DNA of 64,000 bases from Pandoraea terrae (GCF_902459695.1 NZ_CABPRZ010000002.1:1-64000), one strand, 5' to 3'; positions 45,940 to 54,903 are shown, counted from the first letter of the stretch. Notes: generated from the letters alone by a model not told the origin. Translations and numbers: made by a program.

Positions 45940-47337
45940 TCAAAAGCCGATCTGGGAAACGAACATGATGCGGCTGCCGCTGCCCTTCAGGCCAGCCTCG
46001 TTCTTGATGCGGGCGTAGATGTACTCGAGTCCGAACAATGTCTTCTTGAACGGGCTCCAGATCACGTTCGCGTGCACCGACTGGGTTTCCGCCAGCGATG
46101 TCGTGGGCGCGAGGGCCGGGTTGTAGATCTTGTCGCGGCCGATGCTCAGCGTTGAGCGCCAGTTCTCCGCCCACCAGTGCTGGTAGCTCAGGTTCAGGCC
46201 GAGTCCGGCGACCTTGTAGAGCTGGTTGTTGATCAGGAATGCCGACGTTGGCGTCTGTGTCAGGTAGCGACCGCCGCCGTTCTGGTACACGACGTCGTAG
46301 TAAACCTTGTCGCGGCCCGGCAGGTTGAACGTGCCCTGATAGTTGACGGCATAGCCGTACGCTTGCGCAGACAGGGCCACGCCGTCGCTGGCCTTGAGCT
46401 TGCGCACCACGGCAGCGGCCGACTGACGGCCCCACGTGTCGAAGTAAGTCAGGCGTGCGGTGACTTCCGGCGTCTGATCGATCGAATTGGTGCTGATGGT
46501 ATTCGCGCCGGCGGTGAACGCGACGGCGTCGGCGCCGGTGAAATCCTGCACCGGTTGTTCCAACGATGCCGAACCTTGCAGCTTGTCGCTGAACAGATGC
46601 GTGTAGCGGATCTGCGGCTGACGGTTGACGGCGGGCAGGCCCACCGGTCCGCCGAAGTCGAACACTTCCGGGCCTTGCGCGAGGTCGCCGAAGTTCGACC
46701 AGTACTGGCCGAACATCCACGGACCGATCGCGCCCATCGCATGGCGCAGGCGCAACGAGACGGAGTTGGTCGTGAACTTGGAGCCGCCTGCGCCGTAGAA
46801 GTCGCCTTCGATCAAGGTCGTGAGCGGACCGTACTGGGTCGGCGTGGAGGTCTGGATGTTCAGGCGCGACTCGCGGGCCTCGAACTGCATTTGACCGGAG
46901 CGCTTCGACTGAGGCGTGTTGTCGTACGGGATGCCGCCAAACGCGTTGGTGAACGGCAGGATCACCGTCTGGCTGTTGCCGAGGTTGCCCTTGGTGTCGA
47001 CCATCATCGCGAGCTGTGCATAGCCGCCGAACTTGATCTGCGTATCCGTACCGGGAACCTGGAACCAGCCCGGGTTGACGGGGGCGGCCGGTGCGGCGGC
47101 GGCCGCTGCTGTCACGGGCGTTGCCGCCGCACTGGCCTGGGTCGAAGCCTTTGCCGTTGTTTCCGCGGCAGCCTGCTTCTCTGCGATGGTCTTCTGCTGG
47201 GCTTGCAATGCGTCGATCTTCTTCATCAGCAGCGCGACCTGGGTCTGCAGGTCGGAAAGCTGGTCTGCGCGCGCGGGCGGGGCAAGCACTGCCGTCAAGC
47301 CCAACGCCGCCGTCAACACTTTCAAGTGCACCTTCAT
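45940..47337 (-). CDS. DcaP-type outer-membrane porin
   Basis: 465 aa. Signal peptide (residues 1-24, ending ARA), a coiled coil (about 25-60; LSDLQTQVALLMKKIDALQA), an Ala-rich linker, then a 16-strand-type barrel (WFQVPGTDTQIKFGGYAQLA begins it; ends MFVSQIGF with terminal Phe). This is the layout of DcaP-like trimeric porins, which take up dicarboxylates and aromatic acids. Its promoter region carries an 18-bp palindrome (47485-47502) like those before the SDR gene, so it is probably regulated with them. Confidence 0.88.
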   Translation of the reverse strand: MKVHLKVLTAALGLTAVLAPPARADQLSDLQTQVALLMKKIDALQAQQKTIAEKQAAAETTAKASTQASAAATPVTAAAAAAPAAPVNPGWFQVPGTDTQIKFGGYAQLAMMVDTKGNLGNSQTVILPFTNAFGGIPYDNTPQSKRSGQMQFEARESRLNIQTSTPTQYGPLTTLIEGDFYGAGGSKFTTNSVSLRLRHAMGAIGPWMFGQYWSNFGDLAQGPEVFDFGGPVGLPAVNRQPQIRYTHLFSDKLQGSASLEQPVQDFTGADAVAFTAGANTISTNSIDQTPEVTARLTYFDTWGRQSAAAVVRKLKASDGVALSAQAYGYAVNYQGTFNLPGRDKVYYDVVYQNGGGRYLTQTPTSAFLINNQLYKVAGLGLNLSYQHWWAENWRSTLSIGRDKIYNPALAPTTSLAETQSVHANVIWSPFKKTLFGLEYIYARIKNEAGLKGSGSRIMFVSQIGF

Positions 47338-47636
47338 ACTGTCTCCACTATCGTTATTGGTTTTTCACGACTACTTGTTGCACGCCAGTGGAGTCCGGCC
47401 GAAACCCCGACGACTTGTGTCACCTGCCGATGTTGCCGGTGCCACAAGTTGCACGAAGTCTAGTGATGATTTGGGGTTTTGCGCATCGTCCAATGCGACT
47501 ATCGGATGCCGGATGTCAGCGACGCGCATGCCGCGTTCGCGGCCTTCTAATTAGTATTCCTATCAATTGTGCCAACCCGCTTTCGGCGTCTCTGATGTCT
47601 CATGGGGCCAGGGTGTAAACAGGCCCCAAGGCCCAT
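47338..47636. promoter_or_regulatory. Porin promoter region
   Basis: 299 bp between the LuxR-type gene and the porin gene, both on the minus strand. No coding sequence. Contains the palindrome at 47485-47502, 148 bp ahead of the porin start, and an AT-rich stretch at 47540-47570 that could hold the terminator of the regulator gene. Confidence 0.5.
47485..47502. promoter_or_regulatory. 18-bp palindromic operator, porin copy
   Basis: ATCGTCCAATGCGACTAT, an imperfect 7-4-7 palindrome. Same length and left half-site as the two copies at 51110 and 51153. A likely site for the LuxR-type regulator encoded next to it. Confidence 0.5.
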
Positions 47637-48824
47637 TCAAACCAACTGCGCCACGCTGCTGAGCACGAGATGGACCAGCATCGTCTGCCGCCGTACGCCG
47701 GTCTTCGAAAAGATCGCCCGCAGATGCGCACGCCCCGTGTTCTTGCGAATGTCCAGTTCGTACACGGCTTCGTCGAGCGTGAGGCCGTTGGCCAGCATCA
47801 CCGCCAGCGTCGCTTCGGCCGACGTGAGCCCGAACAGGCGTTTCAGGATATCTTCCGACGCCTGCGACTTGCGCTCCGGGTCGCGAATGAAGATCGCGAC
47901 CGCCGGCCGGCGCTTGCCTTCGGACCACTCCGCCAGCGGAATCGAGCGCAGCACCATGCCGAGCTTCGTTTTGCCTGACGGGCGCGTGATCGACATGGCC
48001 TCGGCGAGCACAGGACCCGTTTCGGCCGGCATCGCCATGGCCTTGCGCTGCAGGTCCTGGAATTGACGGGCTTCATCCGTGTAGGCGATCCGGATCGCGC
48101 CGTGCGAAAGCGTCAAACCATCGCGTTCGGCGAAAATCTCTTCAGCGACCGAGTTGGTGCTGACGATCGCGCCAGTCTCGTCGAGCACCACGGTACCGAC
48201 CATCATGCGATCGACCGCCCCGGCATACAATTTGCGCTCGGACTCCATGCCGTCGATCAGCGAGTGCATATGCACCGACAATTTCAGGTGCGGCAGCAGC
48301 ATCGCGCAGAACGCACGGTCCGCTTCGGAGAACGGCGCCTCGGTACTCGCGCGGCAGATCCGGAAGTGGCAATCGACCCGGTCCTCGGTGCGGAAATCGA
48401 CGCCCAGCATATACGCGATGTCGTACGGTGCGAGGAACTGCCGAAAGAACTCGCTGTTTCGCCACGTCTTGTCGTCGATCACCTCATCGATCGACATGAT
48501 GCGATCCGGCGGCAACTTGACGAATGGGTCGAGCGCATAGCCGTGCTGGCTGTACGCGCCAGCCCCGCGGACCTGGCTGCCTGCCTGGGCGACGAGCACC
48601 AGGCCGGCGCGGTCGACTGTCTGCGGGCGCAGCATCAGCGTGACCCAATTGGCATGAAGATGCTTGCCGAGCCATTGCAGGGCGTCTTGCCAGGGCACGG
48701 GGCTGAGCGGGCCGCGCTGGATCAGATGCAGCAGTTCACCGAAGGACTCAAGGGAAAGGGCCAGCGCGCCGTCGTGGCGCGTGGAAGCGGGTTGTGCAGC
48801 CAACGCGGATTTGTGTCTCACCAT
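47637..48824 (-). CDS. LuxR-type helix-turn-helix transcriptional regulator
   Basis: 395 aa. C-terminal LuxR/GerE-type HTH (about residues 330-392; FGLTSAEATLAVMLANGLTL then ELDIRKNTGRAHLRAIFSKT). The first 320 residues are a sensor region with PAS/GAF-like patterns (DETGAIVSTNSVAEEIF near residue 215) and no receiver domain, so it probably binds a small molecule. Lies between the porin and binding-protein genes on the same strand. Three 18-bp palindromes of LuxR-box size lie near its targets. Confidence 0.88.
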   Translation of the reverse strand: MVRHKSALAAQPASTRHDGALALSLESFGELLHLIQRGPLSPVPWQDALQWLGKHLHANWVTLMLRPQTVDRAGLVLVAQAGSQVRGAGAYSQHGYALDPFVKLPPDRIMSIDEVIDDKTWRNSEFFRQFLAPYDIAYMLGVDFRTEDRVDCHFRICRASTEAPFSEADRAFCAMLLPHLKLSVHMHSLIDGMESERKLYAGAVDRMMVGTVVLDETGAIVSTNSVAEEIFAERDGLTLSHGAIRIAYTDEARQFQDLQRKAMAMPAETGPVLAEAMSITRPSGKTKLGMVLRSIPLAEWSEGKRRPAVAIFIRDPERKSQASEDILKRLFGLTSAEATLAVMLANGLTLDEAVYELDIRKNTGRAHLRAIFSKTGVRRQTMLVHLVLSSVAQLV

Positions 48825-48908
48825 GATCCCTCGTCGATCAGGTTGCCGGGGCCCATCCCCCGGCCGCGTGCGGCACGGCGCCGCACGCGATATTGCCGTA
48901 CTGCCTGT

Positions 48909-50135
48909 TCAGTTGCACTCGGCGCGTTGCACCGAGCCGTCTTCGCGCTTCACATCCGGGCGCCTGACCATGGCAATCGCATCCACGCCCACCAGGAAGT
49001 GGCTCAGCGCGCCCGCCGACAGCGCGCCGTTGACACGCCCTTTGATCGCCGGCGCGTTCTTCTCGATCCAGTTCGACAGCGTCGGGCCGTCGAACGACTT
49101 GGTGGCCTCGACCGCCGCCTTCAGCACGTAGACGCTGTCGTACGTCATGCTGACGACCTGCGGATTGAGCTTGTCGAAATTCTTGGGATCGAAGGCCTTG
49201 AGGCGCGTGACGAACTTGCCGAACTCGGTCGGCCCGCCCGCGTCCTTCGGGCAATACGTATAAGCCTTGAGCATCGTCGCGTAGATATTGCCCTGCTTGA
49301 ACACGTCAGGGTTGCTCTTGCGGATCACCATCGGCACCGTGAGGCCGGCCACCATGCTCAGCACCTTGGCATCCCAGCCGATATCGCCCATGGTGCGAAA
49401 CACCACGCCGGAGTCCTCGCCGGCCGTGCTGATCTGGAAGATGGCGTCGGGGTTGCCGCGCTTGAGCGCGAGGATCTGCGCCGTCAGGTCGCTGGCGAGC
49501 GGTTCATGCTCCTGCACGCCGGTCACCTTGACACCTTGCGCGGCGAGCAGGCGCTGGAAGATGGCCACGCCGGCCTTGCCTTGTGCGCCGTTGTCGGCAA
49601 TGATGGCCGCCGACTTGACCTTCAGGTGCTTGACCGCGTAGTCGGTCATCGCTTGTCCCTGCGCTTCGATCGAGGTCCACATACTGAACGTGTAGGGGGC
49701 GATCTGCGGCGTGAGCGCCGACGAACCGGTCAGGCTGACGCTTGCCACCCGCGCCTGGGTGAGCACCGGCGCGATGGCGAGCGTGACCTGGCTGACGGTC
49801 GGGCCCACCATCAACTGGACTTTCTCCTTCGAGACAAGGCGCTTCGCCTCGGCGACGGCCTGGGTCGGATCGAAGGCGTCGTCGCCAACGAACAACTCGA
49901 CCGGACGACCCATGATGCCGCCGGCGGCGTTGATCTCCTTCACGGCAAGCTTGGTGCCGGTCAGGCCGGTGTAGCCGGTGGCCGCGCCCGGTCCGGTGAC
50001 TGAGAAGATGGCGCCCATGCGGATCGGTTCGCTGGCGCCTTGCGCGGCAGCCGCACTCGCGAGGACTGCCGTGATGGCGCCCGCGAGTACCGCTCGGCGC
50101 AGTCGGTGCGGTTGGCGCGGGGAGTTATTGTTCAT
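48909..50135 (-). CDS. ABC transporter substrate-binding protein (LivJ-like)
   Basis: 408 aa. Signal peptide (residues 1-34, ending AAAQG), then a Leu/Ile/Val-binding type periplasmic fold: IRMGAIFSVTGPGAATGYTG at the start, LMVGPTVSQVTLAIAPVL near the ligand site. Start at 50135 with CAGGAG upstream. Delivers the substrate to the LivH/LivMG/LivF transporter although the LuxR and porin genes lie between. The ligand cannot be told; relatives bind aromatic or branched acids. Confidence 0.92.
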   Translation of the reverse strand: MNNNSPRQPHRLRRAVLAGAITAVLASAAAAQGASEPIRMGAIFSVTGPGAATGYTGLTGTKLAVKEINAAGGIMGRPVELFVGDDAFDPTQAVAEAKRLVSKEKVQLMVGPTVSQVTLAIAPVLTQARVASVSLTGSSALTPQIAPYTFSMWTSIEAQGQAMTDYAVKHLKVKSAAIIADNGAQGKAGVAIFQRLLAAQGVKVTGVQEHEPLASDLTAQILALKRGNPDAIFQISTAGEDSGVVFRTMGDIGWDAKVLSMVAGLTVPMVIRKSNPDVFKQGNIYATMLKAYTYCPKDAGGPTEFGKFVTRLKAFDPKNFDKLNPQVVSMTYDSVYVLKAAVEATKSFDGPTLSNWIEKNAPAIKGRVNGALSAGALSHFLVGVDAIAMVRRPDVKREDGSVQRAECN

Positions 50136-50232
50136 GTTGTCTCCTGTTATGGTCTGTTCCCGGCCGCGGGCGGGATCGGCGGATGGGCCATGCCCGTGGC
50201 CGGGGTTGCACCGTGAAGTCCGGCGCGGGGGG

Positions 50233-51003
50233 TTACAGCATCCAGTTGCCGCCGTTGACGAGCAACGTCTGGCCGGTGATGTAGCTGCTTTGGTCACTGG
50301 CGAAGAACGCGACGGCATTGGCAATGTCGTCGGGCTCGCCGATTCGGCCCATGGGAATGCCGGCGATCACCTGATCGAGTTGATCCTTCGGCGTCTGCTC
50401 AAGTGCACGCGTGCGCGTGGCGCCCGGCCCGATGGCGTTGACGGTTACGCCGAACGGCGCCAGCTCCATGGCCAGGGCGCGCGTGAAGCCAATCACGCCG
50501 GCCTTCGCGGCCGCGTAGTCCCAGCAGCGCGGCGCGCCGTTGACGGCCGCTTCGGTCGTGATATTGATGATCTTGCCGTGGCGCCGCGCGCACATGGCCG
50601 GCACGACCTGGTGCGAACAAACGATGGCGGTCTTCAAGTTGATCGCAAGCAGGAAGTCGAGCGTGTCGAGATCGGCGTCGCGAAAGGTCGACATGCGCTC
50701 GCGCGGACCTTGCCCCACGTTGTTGAGCAGGATGTCGACGTCACCGAGCATGGCGGCGATCCGGCCGAACGCGGCTTTCAACTCTGCTTCGCGGGTGCAG
50801 TCCAGCGCTATGGGAAGCGCGCGACGGCCAAACGCTCCGATGTCCTCCGTCAGGGTTGCGAGCGCGTCTGCGTCCCGATCGAGCAGCGCCACGTCGGCGC
50901 CGTCGCGTGCCAACCGCAGTGCAGCCGCACGGCCGATGCCATGGGCGGCGCCGGTCACCACGGCCACCTGCGCCGCGAAGGGCGCCGCGTTACTCGTCTG
51001 CAT
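50233..51003 (-). CDS. Short-chain dehydrogenase/reductase
   Basis: 256 aa. Classical SDR: cofactor motif VVTGAAHGIGRAAAL, NNVG (NNAG variant), catalytic Tyr/Lys in YAAAKAG with Ser replaced by Thr in INITTEAA, and C-terminal ITGQTLLVNGGNWML. NAD-dependent oxidation of a hydroxyl group is likely. First gene of the minus-strand run. Two 18-bp palindromes lie 107 and 150 bp upstream, so it should be controlled by the nearby LuxR regulator. The catalytic Ser is one to confirm by alignment. Confidence 0.9.
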   Translation of the reverse strand: MQTSNAAPFAAQVAVVTGAAHGIGRAAALRLARDGADVALLDRDADALATLTEDIGAFGRRALPIALDCTREAELKAAFGRIAAMLGDVDILLNNVGQGPRERMSTFRDADLDTLDFLLAINLKTAIVCSHQVVPAMCARRHGKIINITTEAAVNGAPRCWDYAAAKAGVIGFTRALAMELAPFGVTVNAIGPGATRTRALEQTPKDQLDQVIAGIPMGRIGEPDDIANAVAFFASDQSSYITGQTLLVNGGNWML

Positions 51004-51109
51004 CGTTGTCCTTATGTCGTCCCGGCGTTTTTTATCGTTGTCGTTTCGCGAAACCCGAGGGAGGCGCGATTTCCGTCACAAAAGCTTAGCGGGACGTATC
51101 GTTTTCCGA

Positions 51110-51127
51110 ATCGTCCAAAGGGACGAT
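51110..51127. promoter_or_regulatory. 18-bp palindromic operator, SDR-proximal copy
   Basis: ATCGTCCAAAGGGACGAT, a perfect 7-4-7 palindrome, 107 bp upstream of the SDR start. One of three such sites in this cluster. Confidence 0.65.
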
Positions 51128-51152
51128 CGGAACGGCCGCGCCGGCTTTGCGA

Positions 51153-51170
51153 ATCGTCTGATGAGACGAT
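51153..51170. promoter_or_regulatory. 18-bp palindromic operator, SDR-distal copy
   Basis: ATCGTCTGATGAGACGAT, a perfect 7-4-7 palindrome, 43 bp (about four helical turns) from the copy at 51110. Both are preceded by GA. The spacing places the two on the same face of DNA. Confidence 0.65.
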
Positions 51171-51192
51171 GGCCGAAAGGCGCCGATCGGGC

Positions 51193-51495
51193 ATGCTCGA
51201 ATTCGACGCCGCCGACCGTGACCGGGCGTGTGGCGAGGTGTACCTGATCGCCTATCATCTTAAACAGGAGCAGGGCAGTGGCGAGGTCGGCAGCGAGACG
51301 CGCGTCGTGACGGGCGGGCGTTACCTCGACGAGTACACCCGTCTCGGCGGCGTGTGGCGTTTTGCACATCGCGAGGTCGTGATGGATTGGAACGAGGTGG
51401 GGCCGTCGCTGAGGCGCTGGCCGTTGACGTCAGGCTTCGGCGCGGACGATCCGAGTTGGCGGCTGTTCGGCGCCGGCAATCGGGAAGGGGCGTGA
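51193..51495 (+). pseudogene. SnoaL/NTF2-like protein, 5'-truncated
   Basis: About 100 codons matching only the C-terminal half of SnoaL-like (NTF2-fold) proteins: RACGEVYLIAYHL, VTGGRYLDEYTRLGGVWRFA and HREVVMDW. The N-terminal half with the family's first helices and catalytic region is missing; upstream of 51193 is the operator region instead. An ATG at 51169, overlapping the second operator, adds eight residues. Probably a gene remnant, or at best a half-domain protein. Intact relatives (about 150 aa) often sit in aromatic or terpenoid catabolic clusters. Confidence 0.6.
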
Positions 51496-51552
51496 GCCGC
51501 TGGAACGGTAATTGCGTGCCTTTCAATGTCACCTTCGGCACGGAGACTCGTC

Positions 51553-51978
51553 ATGTTTACAGAACTCGCAACGCAGTTTTCCCATGTCAAGCCGCAGGAC
51601 ACGGCGTTCCGGGGCGGCGGGCTGCGCGACTTTTTCGTATACCGCGACCTTGGCGTGGCGGATGCGACCCACGGCAAAGTCATCGCGCAACTCGTACGTG
51701 CGAATCGCGCACCGGAGCAAGGCACCGGCTGGCACCGTCATGAGGCGGACTTTCATATCGTATACATGCTCAAGGGCTGGGCGAGGTTCATGTACGGAGA
51801 CAAGGAAACGCTGGTGGAAGCGGGCGACTGCGTCCATCAGGCGCCCGGCATCGTGCATTTCCTGTTCGATTACTCGGAAGACATGGAGTATCTCGAGGTG
51901 GTCGCACCGGCGGATTTCAAGTCAATCGATGTCGCGGGCCCCTGCGCGGTGCCGCCGCCGACGCCCTGGAAGATATAG
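51553..51978 (+). CDS. Cupin-domain protein
   Basis: 141 aa, single cupin barrel. Motif 1 is GTGWHRHEADFHIVYML (two His and Glu/Asp metal ligands) and motif 2 EAGDCVHQAPGIVHFL (His). It may bind Fe, Mn or Ni and act as a small dioxygenase or a sensor. Start at 51553 with GGAGA upstream. Next to the truncated SnoaL gene and divergent from the SDR, so part of the same catabolic cluster by position. Confidence 0.85.
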   Translation: MFTELATQFSHVKPQDTAFRGGGLRDFFVYRDLGVADATHGKVIAQLVRANRAPEQGTGWHRHEADFHIVYMLKGWARFMYGDKETLVEAGDCVHQAPGIVHFLFDYSEDMEYLEVVAPADFKSIDVAGPCAVPPPTPWKI

Positions 51979-51986
51979 GCCGGATT

Positions 51987-52018
51987 GCCGCATGCGAGGA
52001 TACGTCTGCGCATGCGGC
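51987..52018. terminator. Bidirectional hairpin between convergent genes
   Basis: Perfect 10-bp inverted repeat GCCGCATGCG/CGCATGCGGC with a 12-nt loop, in the 45-bp gap between the cupin (plus) and PHA depolymerase (minus) genes. No T-run. It can form from either transcript. Confidence 0.5.
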
Positions 52019-52023
52019 GGCAT

Positions 52024-53367
52024 TCAGCTCTGTGCGGCTTTTTCCACGGCAGCCGCTGCCACCGCATCGGCCTTGAGTAGCGCGTGCAGGCTGACCCTGT
52101 CGCCGCCGGGCGTTTCCAACGTGCCCGGCAGGCTGCGCGCACGCGGTTCATGATCATGGATCGTCGCCCGCACCATCGGGTAGATGTGAGACTCCCACTT
52201 GCGCCCGTTGAAGACCCCGTAGTGGCCGACGCCCGTCTGGACGTGATGGGTTTTCATATACGGGCGCAACGCGGAGCATAGTTCCTGCGCAGCCACCGTC
52301 TGACCGACTGCGCAGATATCATCTTTTTCGCCCTCGATTGTCAGCAGCGCGGTGTGCCGGATCGCATGGGGCTCGACAAGCCGGTTTCCCACCTTCAGCT
52401 TGCCGAGTGGCAACGCGTATTGCTGGAACACCGAGCTGACGGTTTCCAGATAGAACTCGGCGGTCAGATCGGTGGTCGCGAAATATTCCTTATAGAACGC
52501 CCGGGTTGCGTCGGCCTTCACCGGATCGCCCTTCGCGCGTTCGTAATGCATATTGGCGAACGATGTGGTGTGCCGGCCCAGGTTCATGGCCAAGAACGCG
52601 CCCAACTGCACGAATCCCGGATAGACGCGCCGCTGTGCGCCCGCAAAACCTGCCGGCACGGCGCTGATCAGATGGCTTTCGAACCACTCGATCGACTTGC
52701 TGTTCGCAAGATCGTTGACCTTGGTGGGATTCACCCGGCAGTCGATGGGACCCGCCATCAGCGTCATGCTGGCCGGTTGCGCGGAATCGTTGTCGGCAGC
52801 CATCAACGAAACGGCGGCAAGCGCTGCCACGGTCGGCTGGCAGATCGCCACCAGGTGCGAATCCGGACCGATTCGCCGAATAAACGAAATCACGTGTTCG
52901 ACGTACTCGTCGAATCCGAATCGCCCGGCCGACAGCGGGACGTCGCGCGGGTTGTGCCAGTCGGTGATATAGACGTCGTGGTCGGCCAGCATCGTGCGTA
53001 CCGTGTCCCGCAGCAGCGTGGCGAAGTGCCCGGACATGGGCGCCACGATCAGCACGCGCGGCTGCTGCACCGACGATTCCTTGCGAAAGTGAAGCAGCGA
53101 GGCGAACGGTGTTCGTTTCGCAACTTCTTCGCTGACGGCAACGCGGCTGCCGTCCACCTCCACCGACGTAATGTCGAAGGGTGGACGATCGTGCGACAGG
53201 CCCGCCATTTCCAGCAGTTCCCAGCATGCATCCAGGTAGCGAACGGTGGGTATCGCGGTGCCTGCGGACCAGGTTGACATCGATGCACGTGCAATGCCCG
53301 CAGCGGTCCGCCACGGACGCATCAGGTCGGCGGTCGCCTGATAATATGGATAGGCAAGAAGATTCAT
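52024..53367 (-). CDS. phaZ: Intracellular polyhydroxyalkanoate depolymerase
   Basis: 447 aa, PhaZ of the Cupriavidus (i-PhaZ) type. LVAICQPTVAALAA carries the catalytic Cys at the nucleophile elbow, used instead of Ser in this family; TIEGEKDDICA and GVGHYGVFNGRKW supply the Asp and His. The N-terminal LAYPYYQATADLMRPWRTAA is typical of family members. No signal peptide, as expected for an enzyme acting on PHA granules in the cytoplasm. An alternative ATG lies at 53373. Phasin genes 5-6 kb away fit a storage-related region. Confidence 0.92.
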   Translation of the reverse strand: MNLLAYPYYQATADLMRPWRTAAGIARASMSTWSAGTAIPTVRYLDACWELLEMAGLSHDRPPFDITSVEVDGSRVAVSEEVAKRTPFASLLHFRKESSVQQPRVLIVAPMSGHFATLLRDTVRTMLADHDVYITDWHNPRDVPLSAGRFGFDEYVEHVISFIRRIGPDSHLVAICQPTVAALAAVSLMAADNDSAQPASMTLMAGPIDCRVNPTKVNDLANSKSIEWFESHLISAVPAGFAGAQRRVYPGFVQLGAFLAMNLGRHTTSFANMHYERAKGDPVKADATRAFYKEYFATTDLTAEFYLETVSSVFQQYALPLGKLKVGNRLVEPHAIRHTALLTIEGEKDDICAVGQTVAAQELCSALRPYMKTHHVQTGVGHYGVFNGRKWESHIYPMVRATIHDHEPRARSLPGTLETPGGDRVSLHALLKADAVAAAAVEKAAQS

Positions 53368-53373
53368 GGGCAT

Positions 53374-53697
53374 TGGCCGGTGAGGGCGCCGATGAAGCGC
53401 ATGACGCAAAACGCAATACGCATGCCAGCGAGATTGACTGGCACGGCGCTTGCACATTTGACTGTACACCTCGCCGGGCGTCACCGGGAAATCGGCGCGG
53501 CAGTGACGCCGCTTACCGAGGCCCTTTGCGTTGCCAATCCGCGACGGAACAGGCCCGGGCGCCGGCCCGCGTGGTGACACGAGTCTTGTTGCGACCGCTG
53601 TTGGAGCGTGGATGCATGCATTTGGTGCGGGGCGCACGGCTTCGTGCGCCGCAGCGAAGGACAGGGTCCATCCCACGGACGTCAGGAGGCGATGCGC
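53374..53697. other. Intergenic region phaZ/GST
   Basis: 324 bp between divergent genes. No supported coding region and no clear palindrome; must hold the promoters of phaZ (minus) and the GST gene (plus). Confidence 0.5.
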
Positions 53698-54360
53698 ATG
53701 AAGCAGCAAGCGAAAACGACGTTGACGATCAGCAGCCACAACTATTCGTCATGGTCGATGCGAGGGTGGCTGCTTGCCAAGCTGGCAGGCCTGGAATTCG
53801 AAACGGTGGTCGTGCCGATCGACGACGCTGCGGCGCGTGCGGAGTTGTTGCTGTTGTCGCCATCGATTCTGGTGCCTTGCCTGCAGCACGACGGTATTCG
53901 CATATGGGACACGCTCGCGATCTGCGAGTATCTGAACGAAATCTGCCCGCAGGCCGGCCTGTTGCCCGCGGATCGGAAGGCGCGGGCGCAGTGCCGGTCG
54001 ATCTGCGGTGAGATGCACTCCGGCTTCAGTGCATTGCGTTCGGCGTTGCCGATGAATCTGCGGGGGCACTTCCCCGATTTCCGGGTGTGGTCGCGTGCAC
54101 AAGACGACATCGAGCGGATCGTAACGATCTGGCGCGAGTGTCTGACGCGCTACGGCGGACCATGGCTGTTCGGCGAGATCAGCGCTGCCGACGCGATGTA
54201 TGCGCCGGTCGTCACCCGCTTCCTGACGTACGACGTGAAGCTGGATCAGGATATCGCGGAGTATTGCATGCGGGTCCTCAAACATCCCTTCGTCGCCGAA
54301 TGGATCGAAGTCGCGAAGTCGGAAACGGAAGGCATCGACGAACTCGACGTGGAGTTTTGA
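53698..54360 (+). CDS. Glutathione S-transferase family protein
   Basis: 220 aa. N-terminal thioredoxin-like domain (ISSHNYSSWSMRGWLLAKLA, then PSILVPCLQHDGIRIWDTLAI with the cis-Pro and the glutathione-contact Asp/Thr), C-terminal helical domain (RYGGPWLFGEISAADAMYAP is the N-capping box). The likely active-site residue is a Ser in SSWS. Start 53698 has AGGAGG 8 bp upstream; ATG 53692 is too close. Cytoplasmic detoxification; substrate unknown. Confidence 0.9.
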   Translation: MKQQAKTTLTISSHNYSSWSMRGWLLAKLAGLEFETVVVPIDDAAARAELLLLSPSILVPCLQHDGIRIWDTLAICEYLNEICPQAGLLPADRKARAQCRSICGEMHSGFSALRSALPMNLRGHFPDFRVWSRAQDDIERIVTIWRECLTRYGGPWLFGEISAADAMYAPVVTRFLTYDVKLDQDIAEYCMRVLKHPFVAEWIEVAKSETEGIDELDVEF

Positions 54361-54401
54361 AGTCGAGTCGCCGCTGTCAAAGGCCAACGCTCGCTGCTCC
54401 A

Positions 54402-54731
54402 CTACGGGCGAACAAGACCCATGGGGGCTTGCGGACCGAGTCGAGGCCGCTCGATAAGGTCCAACCGCACGGCCCTGTCGGGGCGCAATTTCCCCGGCGC
54501 CGGCGTGGCGCTCCCTTGGGGGGTAACCGCGGCGTTGTCATGTTGTGTTACGCGTTCCCTGAGCGACCGCTCAACCCGCTTTTCGACGAATACCGATAGA
54601 TAGTGGGTGACCCGAGCGTTTGTCGAAAGCGTTTGCCACGCTTCGTCGCACAGCCTCTGGGCTTCGTCGACTGAAATGTGATTGCGATGAGCTATTTTGG
54701 CAACCAGCTCAGCCTTGGGCGCAGTGTTCAT
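54402..54731 (-). CDS. DUF3562 domain protein
   Basis: 109 aa. Residues ~8-60 (AKIAHRNHISVDEAQRLCDE then TLSTNARVTHYLSVFVEKRV) match the DUF3562 three-helix pattern common in Burkholderia. Start at 54731 with GAGGT upstream; an open frame extends to 54857 but is not family-like. The C-terminal 40 residues are basic and Pro-rich. Function unknown. Confidence 0.7.
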   Translation of the reverse strand: MNTAPKAELVAKIAHRNHISVDEAQRLCDEAWQTLSTNARVTHYLSVFVEKRVERSLRERVTQHDNAAVTPQGSATPAPGKLRPDRAVRLDLIERPRLGPQAPMGLVRP

Positions 54732-54903
54732 GGGCAACCTCGTTCCGACCGCAATCGTTATCCAGGCGAGTACAACGCCAGCCCCGAACGGAGCGCGCAC
54801 TCGATGTCCGATGAAACGCCGTCGAGCATTTGTACTCGACGGCATTTGGATGGCCATTTCTGTCTGCGCAGGTTTCGGAGTATAGGATATCCGACGTAGA
54901 TTG

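Noticed and set aside
48063-50003. 646-codon open frame on the plus strand
   Set aside because: Antisense to the LuxR-type regulator and binding-protein genes, both of which have clear motifs; composition is typical of a shadow frame.
49978-51192. Upstream extension of the SnoaL-like frame
   Set aside because: Open only by chance across the SDR gene on the other strand; residues before 51193 show no similarity to the NTF2 fold.
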